64,000 nt of DNA from Dryomyza anilis (taxonomy: Eukaryota > Arthropoda > Insecta > Diptera > Dryomyzidae): contig OX638133.1 of the NCBI GenBank assembly GCA_951804985.1, positions 27,930,963 through 27,994,962 of the forward strand. The letters are read 5' to 3'. The notes below the pieces were generated by a model. That model saw nothing but the letters and a program-made list of their open reading frames with translations, did not search any database and was not told where the DNA came from. Position numbers and translations under genes: made by a program. This document shows positions 12,779 through 21,590 of the stretch, piece by piece. Within the stretch, counting starts at the first letter, position 1, and the number at the start of each line of letters is the position of its first letter.

Positions 12779-13481
12779 ATGTCACTATCATGCCAAACTG
12801 GTGAATGTGCAATTTTTAACATTTGCGCTTTTTTTTATATTTTTGAATGTAGTTTATCCCCAAATATGCTGTGCCAAAATCGTGTGTCATTTTGTTGCAT
12901 ATTTCTAGCCACAAAAGAGAAAACCAAAAGGGCGAATTTGAAAAATTGAAAATCTTCTCATGCTAAAGGGCTTTTTGTTTTTTCGCCATAACTTTTTATT
13001 GGTATAAGATAAAATAATGGTGTTAAGGCATTTATTGTTTGTTTAATAATAAATGACACAGATCGATGAAAACAATCAATAATTGCCTTTACATCGCTAT
13101 TTTATCTTGTACCATTAAAGAGTTATAGTAAGAAAACGAAAAGATTCGCCCTTTTGGCATGAAAAGATTTTCAATTTCTCCGTTTTTTTGCTATAATTTG
13201 TTATTGGTGCAAGATAAAATAGTGGTGTAAAGGTATTAAATGTTTGTTTTTAAAGCACCTATCGATTGGCATCATTATTTATAAAAATATTTTGCCAAGC
13301 ATTTTTTCCTGCAAATAACAAATGGCAAATTAATGTTTGACAAAATATTTTTAATTAATAATGCCAATAGATAGGTGCTTTAAAAGCAAACAATGAATGC
13401 CTTTACATTAATATTTTATCTTGCGCTAATAAAAAGTTATAGCATAAAAAACAGAAATGTTTGCGTTTTGGTCAGGATATA
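12779..13481. mobile_element. Palindromic TCATGCC MITE, copy 1, left part (split by the Polinton)
   Basis: Starts GTCACTATCATGCCAAAC, the family end, and contains the family's inner palindromes: AAAGCACCTATCGATTGGC and AATAGATAGGTGCTTTAAA. It ends in TTTTGGTCAGGATATA, where the uninterrupted relative at 42826-42850 continues GGCTCACAAAATTCG. Here the Polinton intervenes and the repeat resumes at 21591. Confidence 0.8.
13476..13481 (+). repeat. Target site duplication, left (GATATA)
   Basis: GATATA lies directly before the left Polinton TIR and is repeated exactly at 21585-21590 after the right TIR. Six base pairs is the usual Polinton duplication length. Confidence 0.95.
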
Positions 13482-14099
13482 AGTAGTATGGATTCGCCGG
13501 TTCTGGCCCCACTGGGCTCCATGGAGCACATTGTTGTTAGTGTAAATGAATTTTAACAGAGATGTTGTTATTGTTTTCAATAGGGATCATTTTTTAACAT
13601 AGTTGTTGTTAGTGTAATTCAATAGGGATCATTTTTTAACATAGTTGCTGTTAGTGTAATTCAATAGGGATCATTTTTTAACAGAGTTGTTGGTACTGTA
13701 GTTCATTGGAGATCATATTTTAACAGTATAGTTGTTATTGTTTTTTCAATGGGGATCATATTTTAACAGAATATTTGTTATTGTTTTCATGGGAAGTATT
13801 TTTAACAGATGTATATTATATGTATACTATATATTTTATAATGGCATGGAGCCAGTGGGATGACTTTTTAACATAATTTGTTAATGTTGATACATACATA
13901 TATATTATATGCATGTTATGAAGGCATGCAGCCGTAAAGAGTAAATGTTGTTGTTGGGATAATTATATCGGAGTAAGCATATTTTGTGAATGAGAATATT
14001 TACAAACGTATTCATGTTGTTGTTGTAAAATATTATAGTTGCAATTAGATTTCAGTTAACGTAGTTATAATGTATACTATAGTTATACTTGTTTGTTTT
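13482..14099 (+). repeat. Polinton left terminal inverted repeat (618 bp)
   Basis: By eye it is the exact reverse complement of 20967-21584; matching stops at the inner border after GTTTGTTTT. Positions 13531-13808 hold about six to seven degenerate tandem copies of a roughly 42-bp unit (TTGTTGTTAGTGTAATTC then AATAGGGATCATTTTTTAAC). Confidence 0.95.
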
Positions 14100-14116
14100 G
14101 TAAAATTGTGGGTTTG

Positions 14117-14497
14117 ATGAAAGACGAAAATAATGGCAAAATAATGAAAGAAATAATATGTCTTAAACCCAAAACATACTTTTTTACTGTTGAAAATGAT
14201 ATACCAACATCAAAAGCCAAGGGTGTTAAAAAATCAGTTAGTAAAACATTTACTATTCATGATTATAAAACATGCCTTTACAATAAGAAAGTTATAATGA
14301 GAGAAATGTATATAATAAGATCTAAAGCCCATATTTTATATACACAATGTGTAAATAAATTATCACTTAATTTTATAGATGATAAACGGTATATACTAGA
14401 TGATGGTATAAACACACTTGCTTGGGGACATTACAAAATTGATTATATTAAAGCTTTAAATAATGATTTAGATATTTTTATGAATATAGATATATAG
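14117..14497 (+). pseudogene. C-terminal remnant of Polinton DNA polymerase B
   Basis: About 126 residues correspond to the extreme C-terminus of Polinton protein-primed family B polymerases: GLMKDENNGK followed by a K-P-K-x-Y element, KAKGVKKS, a Y-K-x-C-L element, and DDGINTLAWGHY close to the end. Homology begins at, or a few codons before, the inner edge of the left TIR (13482-14099). All exonuclease, TPR and palm motifs are absent. Full-length relatives have around 1000 residues or more. This is a deletion product joined to the TIR; the remaining frame has an in-frame ATG at 14117 but cannot encode a polymerase. Whether it is translated is unknown. Confidence 0.8.
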
Positions 14498-14606
14498 ATA
14501 TAAATTATATTATTTTAATTATTAGATTTATATTATATAAATTTATAATGTATTAAATTAATAATAAAATAAAAATTCGATTTTTATGTATTTAAAAATG
14601 TTTTGT

Positions 14607-15233
14607 TTATTTAATATTATACCAATTAACATCATCATAATCATATTGTAATGTTTTACTTTTTTGACGAGTTAAGCGAGGTGAGTATTGATATGGTAAT
14701 AGAGTTTGCTTAGTTTTCGGTGTAATTTTACTTCCATCACTTGACAAAATCCGTACTTTAGGTGATCCATGATTTGAAAAGTTTTTTAAACGTTTAGCTG
14801 CAGAACTTGCAGAGGAATGGTTTATTTTATTAATTGTTGTATCCACATCCATAGAATTTTCTTCATCTTCGTTAATATTGCTAAATATATGTTCATTAGC
14901 ATTAAAGTCAGCCTGCGAAGCAAAATCTTTTTTTCCAATATCTTTTGTTTGAGTTTCATTATCGTTTTTAAATATCCATTTTGTTTGAGTATCTTTATCC
15001 CTTAATGATTTATACGATTTATTCTCTTTCTTAATATTTATTTCTTGTTTGGTAATCAAATATTTTGCGAGTTCCTGTTTTATTCCATACCATTTATTTA
15101 TATCTTTAAGTGTATGAGAGGCATATATTGGAAGAAGTTTACGTTTTAAAAAATTTGAATCTGACATATCGTTAGAATAGCGTTCATATGTAGAAGGGTT
15201 TAATAATATAAGCTTGGATAAAATATTAGACAT
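14607..15233 (-). CDS. Uncharacterised Polinton protein, 208 aa
   Basis: A complete frame with ATG at 15233. Residues 1-65 are probably folded and helical (NPSTYERY, then LLPIYASHTLKDINKWYGI). Residues 65-140 are acidic, lysine-rich and low in complexity. The C-terminal part is basic (AAKRLKNF, then LTRQKSKT), ending in a Tyr/Asp-rich tail. No enzyme motif is seen. Its start overlaps the stop of the pX-like gene by 8 bp, and it is last in a minus-strand block with pX and the ATPase, suggesting a virion or DNA-packaging accessory role. That role is inferred from position only. Confidence 0.6.
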   Translation of the reverse strand: MSNILSKLILLNPSTYERYSNDMSDSNFLKRKLLPIYASHTLKDINKWYGIKQELAKYLITKQEINIKKENKSYKSLRDKDTQTKWIFKNDNETQTKDIGKKDFASQADFNANEHIFSNINEDEENSMDVDTTINKINHSSASSAAKRLKNFSNHGSPKVRILSSDGSKITPKTKQTLLPYQYSPRLTRQKSKTLQYDYDDVNWYNIK

Positions 15234-15582
15234 TTTCTAAAATTTTTCCTATAACACCGCTTAAAACAGAAGAAATCAAAATTGGTATAAATCCTCCTCT
15301 TTGGATTAGATGTTTTCTCTTCGATCGTAAAACAGTTTTTGAGCAGCAAAGTTTTCTAATGACATTTTTATATGATTTTAACTTTACTAAATCGTTTTTC
15401 TTTACATTATGATTTTTATGTAAAACATTAAATGCAATTTCATTAATAGCTTTTATAAGATTATCATCCGCGTTTTTCAGAATTGCATTTCGCAATTTAG
15501 GTTTAGCATTTTTAAGAACATATAGAATATATTTGTTCTCCTTCAATCGTTTCAGTTTGCAGGTCATTTTGGAGTGAAACAA
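15226..15582 (-). CDS. pX/pVI-like membrane-active virion protein candidate
   Basis: 118 residues. The N-terminal two-thirds is very basic and helical. The C-terminus is RKHLIQRGGFIPILISSV followed by about a dozen residues, with a Gly-Gly-Phe and a hydrophobic amphipathic tail, the arrangement seen in small core or membrane-lytic proteins of adenovirus-like and Polinton/adintovirus elements. It overlaps the ATPase gene by 71 bp in another frame, with a second possible start at 15567 (MTCKLK), and overlaps the next gene by 8 bp. The role in virion core or membrane disruption is by analogy; no direct evidence is visible. Confidence 0.55.
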   Translation of the reverse strand: MFHSKMTCKLKRLKENKYILYVLKNAKPKLRNAILKNADDNLIKAINEIAFNVLHKNHNVKKNDLVKLKSYKNVIRKLCCSKTVLRSKRKHLIQRGGFIPILISSVLSGVIGKILENV

Positions 15583-16180
15583 AGCAGTAACAATATTCTT
15601 TATTGAAAATGTTAGATCTGAATCTTAATGCGTTATGTGCTTGTTGTGTAAGATCTATTAATAAATAACCATGAGCACTCTCAGTACAAGTGTTATATAC
15701 TCTAACTAATTCTTTATAATTTTCAGGATAAATTTGTCTTGCCAAGCATTGAAATTGTAGTTTATCTCTAGGATTTTTAAACATAACTATATATTTTGAA
15801 TTCAATGATATATCTCTTGTATATGTCCCCTTATGAAAAATATTTTGAGTTACTAAAACAACTGATAAATTGCGGTGATGCGAACCTTTAGTAAATAGTT
15901 CACAAACTTTTTTGTTAAATGAGTCTAACATTAAATCATCTAAAATTATTAATGTATATTCATTAGCTGAATTCTCAAAGTCATCTGGAATGCCTTCAAT
16001 AAAATTAACATTATCAAGTTCCGGTAAAGAGTTTTTTTCAGCATAACACCAAATTACTTTTGTAATAGGAGAACTAATTAAATGTTTATTGTTAATAAGA
16101 TTTATAATAAATGTTGATTTGCCACAACCTGATGGTCCACAAACTAACATTGTAAATGGATACACAAATTGATGAAACAT
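15512..16180 (-). CDS. FtsK/HerA-type (A32-like) genome-packaging ATPase
   Basis: 222 residues. Walker A is GPSGCGKST at residues 15-23; Walker B is TLIILDD with acidic residues 81-82; a polar sensor element VTQN lies at about 100-103. Length and motif order match packaging ATPases of Polintons, adintoviruses and large DNA viruses, which drive DNA into the capsid. It heads the minus-strand block and is separated by about 110 bp from the divergently transcribed integrase, so the two may share a promoter region. No break is seen; this gene may still be functional. Confidence 0.88.
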   Translation of the reverse strand: MFHQFVYPFTMLVCGPSGCGKSTFIINLINNKHLISSPITKVIWCYAEKNSLPELDNVNFIEGIPDDFENSANEYTLIILDDLMLDSFNKKVCELFTKGSHHRNLSVVLVTQNIFHKGTYTRDISLNSKYIVMFKNPRDKLQFQCLARQIYPENYKELVRVYNTCTESAHGYLLIDLTQQAHNALRFRSNIFNKEYCYCFVSLQNDLQTETIEGEQIYSICS

Positions 16181-16293
16181 GGTTCTCTATTCAATGATGA
16201 ACTTCTAATAAATATAAATATTGTAAACAAGTTTTTTTTATATAAATATAAATTTTAAAAAATCAATCATTTACACTATTGGTTGAACTCACA

Positions 16294-17223
16294 ATGAGTA
16301 AAGAAGTTATTGTAAATGAATTGCATCGACAAGCAAGAAGAAATTTTAAACGGCGTAGGTTTATTCAAAAGGGTATTTCAGATACTTGGCAAATCGATCT
16401 TGTAGAAATGATACCTTTTGCAAAGATTAATAAAGGATATAAATATTTACTGACTGTTATAGATGTTTTTTCTAAATACGCATATGCTTTACCTGTTAAA
16501 ACCAAAAGTGGGATCGATGTAACCTTAGCTATGCAAAATATTCTAGAAAAAAATAGGAAAAAAATTCCCAAAAATATTCAATCTGATCAAGGTAAAGAAT
16601 TTTTCAATTCTAATTTTAAAAAATTAATGAACAATTTTGAAATAAACCATTATCATACATTTTCTAATATGAAGGCTTCAATAATTGAAAGGTTTAATAG
16701 AACTTTTAAAAATTTAATGTGGAAAGATTTTAGTCTTCAAGGGAATTATAAATGGCTGAACTTGATTACAAAAAATATCAATATATATAATAATAGATAT
16801 CATCGTAGTATTAAAATGTCTCCAAAAAATGTCAATAAATCTAATCAACAATTACTTTTAAATACAGTTTACAATCATATTAAAACATTTAAGATGAGTA
16901 AATTGAAAATTGGAGATGATGTTCGAATTAGTAAATATAAAGGTACTTTCTACAAAGCATATGAATCCAACTGGTCCAATGAGGTATTCAAGATAAATAA
17001 AATAAAGATCACAAATCCAATTACTTATCAATTAATTGATTATCAAGGAGAAATAATAAAAGGTGGATTTTATGAAGAAGAATTACTTAAAACAGAAACA
17101 TCAAATACGTATCTAGTTGAAAAGGTTTTAAAAAGAAAAAAGGATATGGTGTATGTCAAGTGGCTAGGTTTTGGAAGTGAACATAATTCATGGATTAACA
17201 AAAACGATTTATTAACTAAGTAA
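16294..17223 (+). CDS. Polinton integrase (rve fold, C-terminal chromodomain)
   Basis: 309 residues from the ATG at 16294; an upstream in-frame TTG at 16279 is not needed. The catalytic triad is visible as D35 (WQIDL), D98 (SDQGKEFF) and E132 (IIERFNRT), spaced as in retroviral-type integrases. The C-terminal 40-45 residues form a chromodomain (YLVEKVLKRKKDMVYVKWLG, then a conserved SW). No HHCC zinc finger precedes the core in this frame. It joins element ends to target DNA with 6-bp staggered cuts, consistent with the GATATA duplication. The frame is intact and could act in cis if expressed. Confidence 0.9.
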   Translation: MSKEVIVNELHRQARRNFKRRRFIQKGISDTWQIDLVEMIPFAKINKGYKYLLTVIDVFSKYAYALPVKTKSGIDVTLAMQNILEKNRKKIPKNIQSDQGKEFFNSNFKKLMNNFEINHYHTFSNMKASIIERFNRTFKNLMWKDFSLQGNYKWLNLITKNINIYNNRYHRSIKMSPKNVNKSNQQLLLNTVYNHIKTFKMSKLKIGDDVRISKYKGTFYKAYESNWSNEVFKINKIKITNPITYQLIDYQGEIIKGGFYEEELLKTETSNTYLVEKVLKRKKDMVYVKWLGFGSEHNSWINKNDLLTK

Positions 17224-17324
17224 ACTAAATGTAACTTATTGTAATTGTATTGTTCCAATATTAATATAAATAAAGTTATTAAAAAAATAACTGTCATTCT
17301 TATTTAAACATTTGAAATTAAAAG

Positions 17325-18110
17325 ATGGGAGATTCTAGTTTTTATATTACTTTATTAAGTAACAATTCCACAAATATTTATGAAAACACTAAATCTACAT
17401 TTACAAATTTATTAAAAGAATCTTTGGTTTTAAATGAAAATTGGGTTGTAGGTTTAGCAGAAATTTCATTTCAACTTGTTAATAACCCATCTACATTTGA
17501 AGTATCTCGAAATTTGAATAAAAGGGATATTTTGAAATCAACTTTAAAGTTAAATAAAAGTAAAATCAAAAATGTAAATAGTGATCTAAAAGTAGATAAA
17601 AAAATAAATACTATCCCTATCACATATTTAAATTTCATGGACAAAATAAATCAAGCTATCACAAATAGGGAAGAAAAACCACAAATTGCAGAAAATCAAC
17701 TCAATGTCAATTCTAATCCTGAGACAGTTGTAATAAAAAAAAATAAAAAAAATAAAGAAGAGTTGAATATCGATAACAAAAAAGATAAAAGTTTAAAATT
17801 AATAACTGAAAATTTAGACATTCAAGATACTATAAATGAAAACCCTGAGTTGGTTGGCGTAAAAAGCAGTATTAATAGACACTTTGTATCGGAGAATACA
17901 ATACTTAAAATGTTAGATGTCATATCGAATTCTTATGAAAAATTTAATTCACATACAAATTATAAATTAAGATCTAGCGAGCTATACAACCTAGTGTTTG
18001 TGTACACAGACATTATTAAACCCAGATATGTAGGCGATCAAAAAATAAAATGTTTAAAAATATTTCCATGTTTAAATGAAATAAATTATATTCACTTTAA
18101 AAACCTATAA
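17325..18110 (+). CDS. Penton/minor-capsid-like protein, C-terminally truncated
   Basis: 261 residues. The start (SFYITLLSNNS, then NENWVVGLAEISFQL) matches the N-terminus of Polinton/adintovirus penton-like proteins. Near the C-terminus, YNLVFVYTDIIKPRYVGDQ is another conserved block, after which relatives continue for several dozen residues. Here the frame stops at HFKNL and a different protein's tail follows in another frame (18101-18298). The middle (about residues 75-185) is Lys/Asn-rich and low in complexity. This is best read as a deletion that fused parts of two neighbouring capsid-module genes. A minor capsid role is likely for the intact ancestor; function of this product is doubtful. 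Confidence 0.65.
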   Translation: MGDSSFYITLLSNNSTNIYENTKSTFTNLLKESLVLNENWVVGLAEISFQLVNNPSTFEVSRNLNKRDILKSTLKLNKSKIKNVNSDLKVDKKINTIPITYLNFMDKINQAITNREEKPQIAENQLNVNSNPETVVIKKNKKNKEELNIDNKKDKSLKLITENLDIQDTINENPELVGVKSSINRHFVSENTILKMLDVISNSYEKFNSHTNYKLRSSELYNLVFVYTDIIKPRYVGDQKIKCLKIFPCLNEINYIHFKNL

Positions 18111-18298
18111 AAACTATTTTAACTGAACAGGGTAAAAAGGCTGTTCGAAATTTAAAAGAAAAAGTTATTAGCAAAATTAGAAATATACAAGATGGGAATG
18201 GAAAACGTATAAAATTCAAACGACTAAAGAAAAAAGATCATATGAAAACTAAACGTTCTAGAAGAAGGAAGTTTACTGATATATTTGGCAACTGTTAA
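18101..18298 (+). pseudogene. C-terminal fragment of a basic Polinton core protein
   Basis: Downstream of the truncated penton gene and in a different frame, about 60 codons read ILTEQGKKAVRNLKEKV, later KRSRRRKFTDIFG and a stop. The strong basic charge and the terminal DIFG-type ending resemble tails of Polinton core proteins. An in-frame stop just upstream (18098-18100) and no suitable ATG mean it is a leftover. It overlaps the leader of the capsid gene by a few bases. Confidence 0.4.
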
Positions 18299-18305
18299 TT
18301 TATTT

Positions 18306-19574
18306 ATGATGGCAGGATTTATTGAATGTATGAAAAGTGAATTAGATCTTTTTGAGTCACCACCTGTACAAACTAGCATAATTAAAACAGAGGAGGTATC
18401 ATATAGTCCAATAGCAACAATTGACAACTCTACTACAATAGAATTTCTTTCACTCGGAAATGGTGAAACATATCGTGATCTAAGTAGTGTTTATTTACGA
18501 TTAATTGTAGAAATTAATGGAAGTGGAGGAGTTATAAACAATTTACTTCATTCATTATTTCGGAGCTGTAATGTTCATTTAAATAATAGAAATGTATCGC
18601 AATCTGATAATAATTATCACTATAGATCTTATATTGAAACATTATTAAACTATGGAAATGATGCTAAATCTACACATCTTGAATCATGCGGATGGTCATT
18701 AGATATAAAAAAAATTAATTCAATAGTTGAGAATGAAAATCCAGGTTTAGCTAGACGGAAGAAAACATTTAAAAATGGAGAACGAGTTGAATTGATTGGA
18801 AAACTTCATGCAGATATATTTAATCAATCTAAATATCTTCTTAATAATGTGGATCTTAAAGTAACCCTTAATATGGAGAAACCTTCTTTTTATATATTAG
18901 AAGATTCAAAATCTGGAGAGTCATCTATTAAAATTCACGAGGCTAACTTATACATTAATCATCTTACCATTAATAGTAATATTTTAATGGCACATCATAA
19001 TGTTTTACAAAGTAGAAATGCTATTTATCCATATAAAAAAGTTGAAATCAAGACATTCACCATTCACCCCGGCAATCATTCTCTACTGTTAGATAATGTT
19101 ATAATTGGACAACTTCCAAATTTCTTAATATTTGGTATGGTAACTAATAAAGCATATACTGGTGATCGTTCGGAAAATCCGTATAACTTTCGCTATTTCA
19201 ATTTACAAAGATTTAATTTAGTTGTAAATGGAGTACAAGTACCAGCACAGCCGATTGAATTTGATTATAAACATGGACGTATAAGTACAAGGGGATATCA
19301 AACCTTATTTAAAGGTACTGGCATACATTACTTTGATAAGGGACATCAAATAACTAAAGAATTATTTGATAACGGATATTTCTTACTTGCATTTGATTTA
19401 ACACCAGATCATAACAATAACTCACACTGCGGAAACTTAATAAATCAGGGTACAATACGAATTGAAGGTCGTTTCAGTGAAGCACTTTCTGAAGCAATTA
19501 CTTGTTTAGCATATTGTGAGTTTGATAGTGTTTTGGAAATTGATAAAAATCGTACTGTATTACAATCATTATGA
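18306..19574 (+). CDS. Polinton major capsid protein (double jelly-roll)
   Basis: 422 residues from ATG 18306 (an adjacent ATG at 18309 is also possible). Recognisable blocks of the Polinton/adintovirus capsid family: ECMKSELDLFESPPVQTSI near the start, an S-L-G-N-G-E-T-Y-R-D-L-S block, LHADIFNQSKYLLNNVDLK mid-protein, FTIHPGNHSLLLDN, ENPYNFRYFN, and near the C-terminus LLAFDLTPD and CEFDSVLEIDKNR. The frame is uninterrupted and of family length, so a trimeric hexon-like capsomer could still form. Its stop overlaps the ATG of the protease remnant (ATGA), suggesting linked expression. Confidence 0.88.
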   Translation: MMAGFIECMKSELDLFESPPVQTSIIKTEEVSYSPIATIDNSTTIEFLSLGNGETYRDLSSVYLRLIVEINGSGGVINNLLHSLFRSCNVHLNNRNVSQSDNNYHYRSYIETLLNYGNDAKSTHLESCGWSLDIKKINSIVENENPGLARRKKTFKNGERVELIGKLHADIFNQSKYLLNNVDLKVTLNMEKPSFYILEDSKSGESSIKIHEANLYINHLTINSNILMAHHNVLQSRNAIYPYKKVEIKTFTIHPGNHSLLLDNVIIGQLPNFLIFGMVTNKAYTGDRSENPYNFRYFNLQRFNLVVNGVQVPAQPIEFDYKHGRISTRGYQTLFKGTGIHYFDKGHQITKELFDNGYFLLAFDLTPDHNNNSHCGNLINQGTIRIEGRFSEALSEAITCLAYCEFDSVLEIDKNRTVLQSL

Positions 19575-20010
19575 ATACAAGTAATATAGAAAATATTTTA
19601 TATAAAAATTTAGTAACTAAAAAGAATTTTAAAGGAGTTTTTGCATCAAATCAGCTACCTAGAAATCGAATAAAAAAGCCAGCATTTTATATTGTGAATA
19701 TGGTTCATCATTTAAACCAGGATCACATTGGATTGTAATATATTTTCCTCGAAATGGGCCGGCTGAGTATTTTTGTTCTGCAGGGAGTTCTCCTATTAAA
19801 CCATTTATTAAAAGCAATTTCCGATTACAAAGTGAAATTTCAATGTTATGCGGTGTTTATTGCTGTATATTTATATATTTAAGAAGTAAAAATATGTCTT
19901 TTAAAAAGTTTTTTAATTATTTTGATATATATAATTTATATATTAATGATATTTTAGCTGTGCATTATTTTAAAAGTATTTTTAAGTTTCCTATAATAAA
20001 AAATAAATAA
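19571..20010 (+). pseudogene. Adenovirus-type cysteine protease, frameshifted
   Basis: The first frame (from ATG 19571) gives GVFASNQLPRN, the usual N-terminal motif, and stops at about 19738. The homology continues in another frame with KPGSHWIVIYFPRNGPAEYF (the His of the catalytic set) and LQSEISMLCGVYCC, where the catalytic Cys and nearby Gln remain, up to the stop at 20010. The frameshift lies at about 19695-19715. Where relatives have the acidic residue in a YFDS element, this copy reads YFCS, so one catalytic residue also seems lost. The spacing to the Cys is short. The ancestral enzyme would mature capsid proteins; this copy should be inactive. Confidence 0.7.
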
Positions 20011-20127
20011 AACAATTTAATGTAAATAATTTATAAATTTGTTTTTTATTTCTATTATTTAAAATTTCACAAATTCATTGAATATAGTATAAAAAAAAAC
20101 AGTTTATTAATAATATGTAATAATCAA

Positions 20128-20424
20128 TTATTTTGTATATTTTAATCTATAATATAATTTTATTAGTTTGTCAATGTCTTTAGATTTCTTGTCATAATAA
20201 TAGCAACCACATGTATCTGGTCCCTCCGTTAAGTCATCTGTGGCCCATGGACAGCTCTTATAATGTACTCCGTGAATAGTTAATATTTTTTCCATATACT
20301 GGTAATGCTTACAATAAGGGGTAAACTTAATAAACTGTTTTTTATGATCGTCTAATAAAATATTATGAAATTCTTTTAAAAATTTTAATACTTTTTTAAC
20401 TTCCATAATATTTTTTTGTTCCAT
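20128..20424 (-). CDS. Small Cys/His-containing Polinton protein, 98 aa, unknown
   Basis: A complete frame on the minus strand near the right TIR. The C-terminal half holds a cluster of potential metal ligands: YCKHYQY, HGVHYKSCPWATDD and GPDTCGCYYYDKK. The N-terminal half is Lys-rich and helical. I do not recognise a family. The compact Cys pattern and the high quality of the frame in an otherwise decayed element suggest it is real. It is convergent with the protease remnant and separated from the right TIR by about 540 bp of AT-rich DNA with no gene. Confidence 0.5.
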   Translation of the reverse strand: MEQKNIMEVKKVLKFLKEFHNILLDDHKKQFIKFTPYCKHYQYMEKILTIHGVHYKSCPWATDDLTEGPDTCGCYYYDKKSKDIDKLIKLYYRLKYTK

Positions 20425-20966
20425 TAAAATTGTAATGTAGACGATGAATAAATTTAATTCAAATTTCGATCCATTTATATATAATGGATATCTCTTTAAA
20501 ATGAGTTAAAAAGTGAATTCCATTAGTATAAATATACTCAATTAAAATTTTAAAGAGAGTAAATTAAATAAATCTCAAGACAAAAAACTCTATAAAAAAT
20601 ATACATGTTCTAACATGTTCAATCTTTTAAACATATAGTATAGAAAATGATTTAAAAAATGATCCCAATGGAACCTTATGGCTCCATTCATTCATATAAC
20701 CAAATTAAACGACCATGACTTTGTAGAATAAAATCCAGTACAATAACCCTTATAGTAAAATTGGCCTTGAATTAAATATATGTCAATGCATTAATACAGA
20801 AGTGTCTTAACCTGTTTACAACAAAAAAAATTAACCACAAAAAAAATAAGCATCTAATAATAATATTCATTCATATATCGAAGTTTTAAATTACAATCAC
20901 CGTTCCTCAACAAAGTTTCAAATTGAACCCTTTGCTCCTCAACTCTCTTGATGATCATGCAAAAAT

Positions 20967-21584
20967 AAAACAAACAAGTATAACTATAGTATACATTATA
21001 ACTACGTTAACTGAAATCTAATTGCAACTATAATATTTTACAACAACAACATGAATACGTTTGTAAATATTCTCATTCACAAAATATGCTTACTCCGATA
21101 TAATTATCCCAACAACAACATTTACTCTTTACGGCTGCATGCCTTCATAACATGCATATAATATATATGTATGTATCAACATTAACAAATTATGTTAAAA
21201 AGTCATCCCACTGGCTCCATGCCATTATAAAATATATAGTATACATATAATATACATCTGTTAAAAATACTTCCCATGAAAACAATAACAAATATTCTGT
21301 TAAAATATGATCCCCATTGAAAAAACAATAACAACTATACTGTTAAAATATGATCTCCAATGAACTACAGTACCAACAACTCTGTTAAAAAATGATCCCT
21401 ATTGAATTACACTAACAGCAACTATGTTAAAAAATGATCCCTATTGAATTACACTAACAACAACTATGTTAAAAAATGATCCCTATTGAAAACAATAACA
21501 ACATCTCTGTTAAAATTCATTTACACTAACAACAATGTGCTCCATGGAGCCCAGTGGGGCCAGAACCGGCGAATCCATACTACT
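20967..21584 (-). repeat. Polinton right terminal inverted repeat (618 bp)
   Basis: Reverse complement of 13482-14099 with no difference noticed by eye and the same length. The mirrored 42-bp subterminal repeats fall at 21258-21535. Confidence 0.95.
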
Positions 21585-21590
21585 GATATA
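21585..21590 (+). repeat. Target site duplication, right (GATATA)
   Basis: Exact match to 13476-13481. Confidence 0.95.

Larger units (their letters stand above)
13482..21584. mobile_element. Polinton/Maverick element, internally deleted, non-autonomous
   Basis: The 8103-bp element is bounded by 618-bp inverted repeats starting AGTAGTATGG and ending CCATACTACT, with GATATA duplicated on both sides. Gene content identifies the family: A32-like packaging ATPase, retroviral-type integrase with chromodomain, double-jelly-roll capsid protein, Ulp1/adenoviral-type protease and the C-terminus of a protein-primed family B DNA polymerase. Intact Polintons are usually 15-20 kb, so about half is missing, mainly polymerase. 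TIRs that appear identical and the intact duplication point to a recent insertion. Minus genes (14607-16180) and plus genes (16294-20010) diverge from about 16190-16290. AT content is as high as, or higher than, the surroundings. Confidence 0.95.

Noticed and set aside
13960..14120. CRISPR or bacterial features around the Polinton
   Set aside because: No direct-repeat/spacer pattern; repeats are inverted and typical of eukaryotic transposons.
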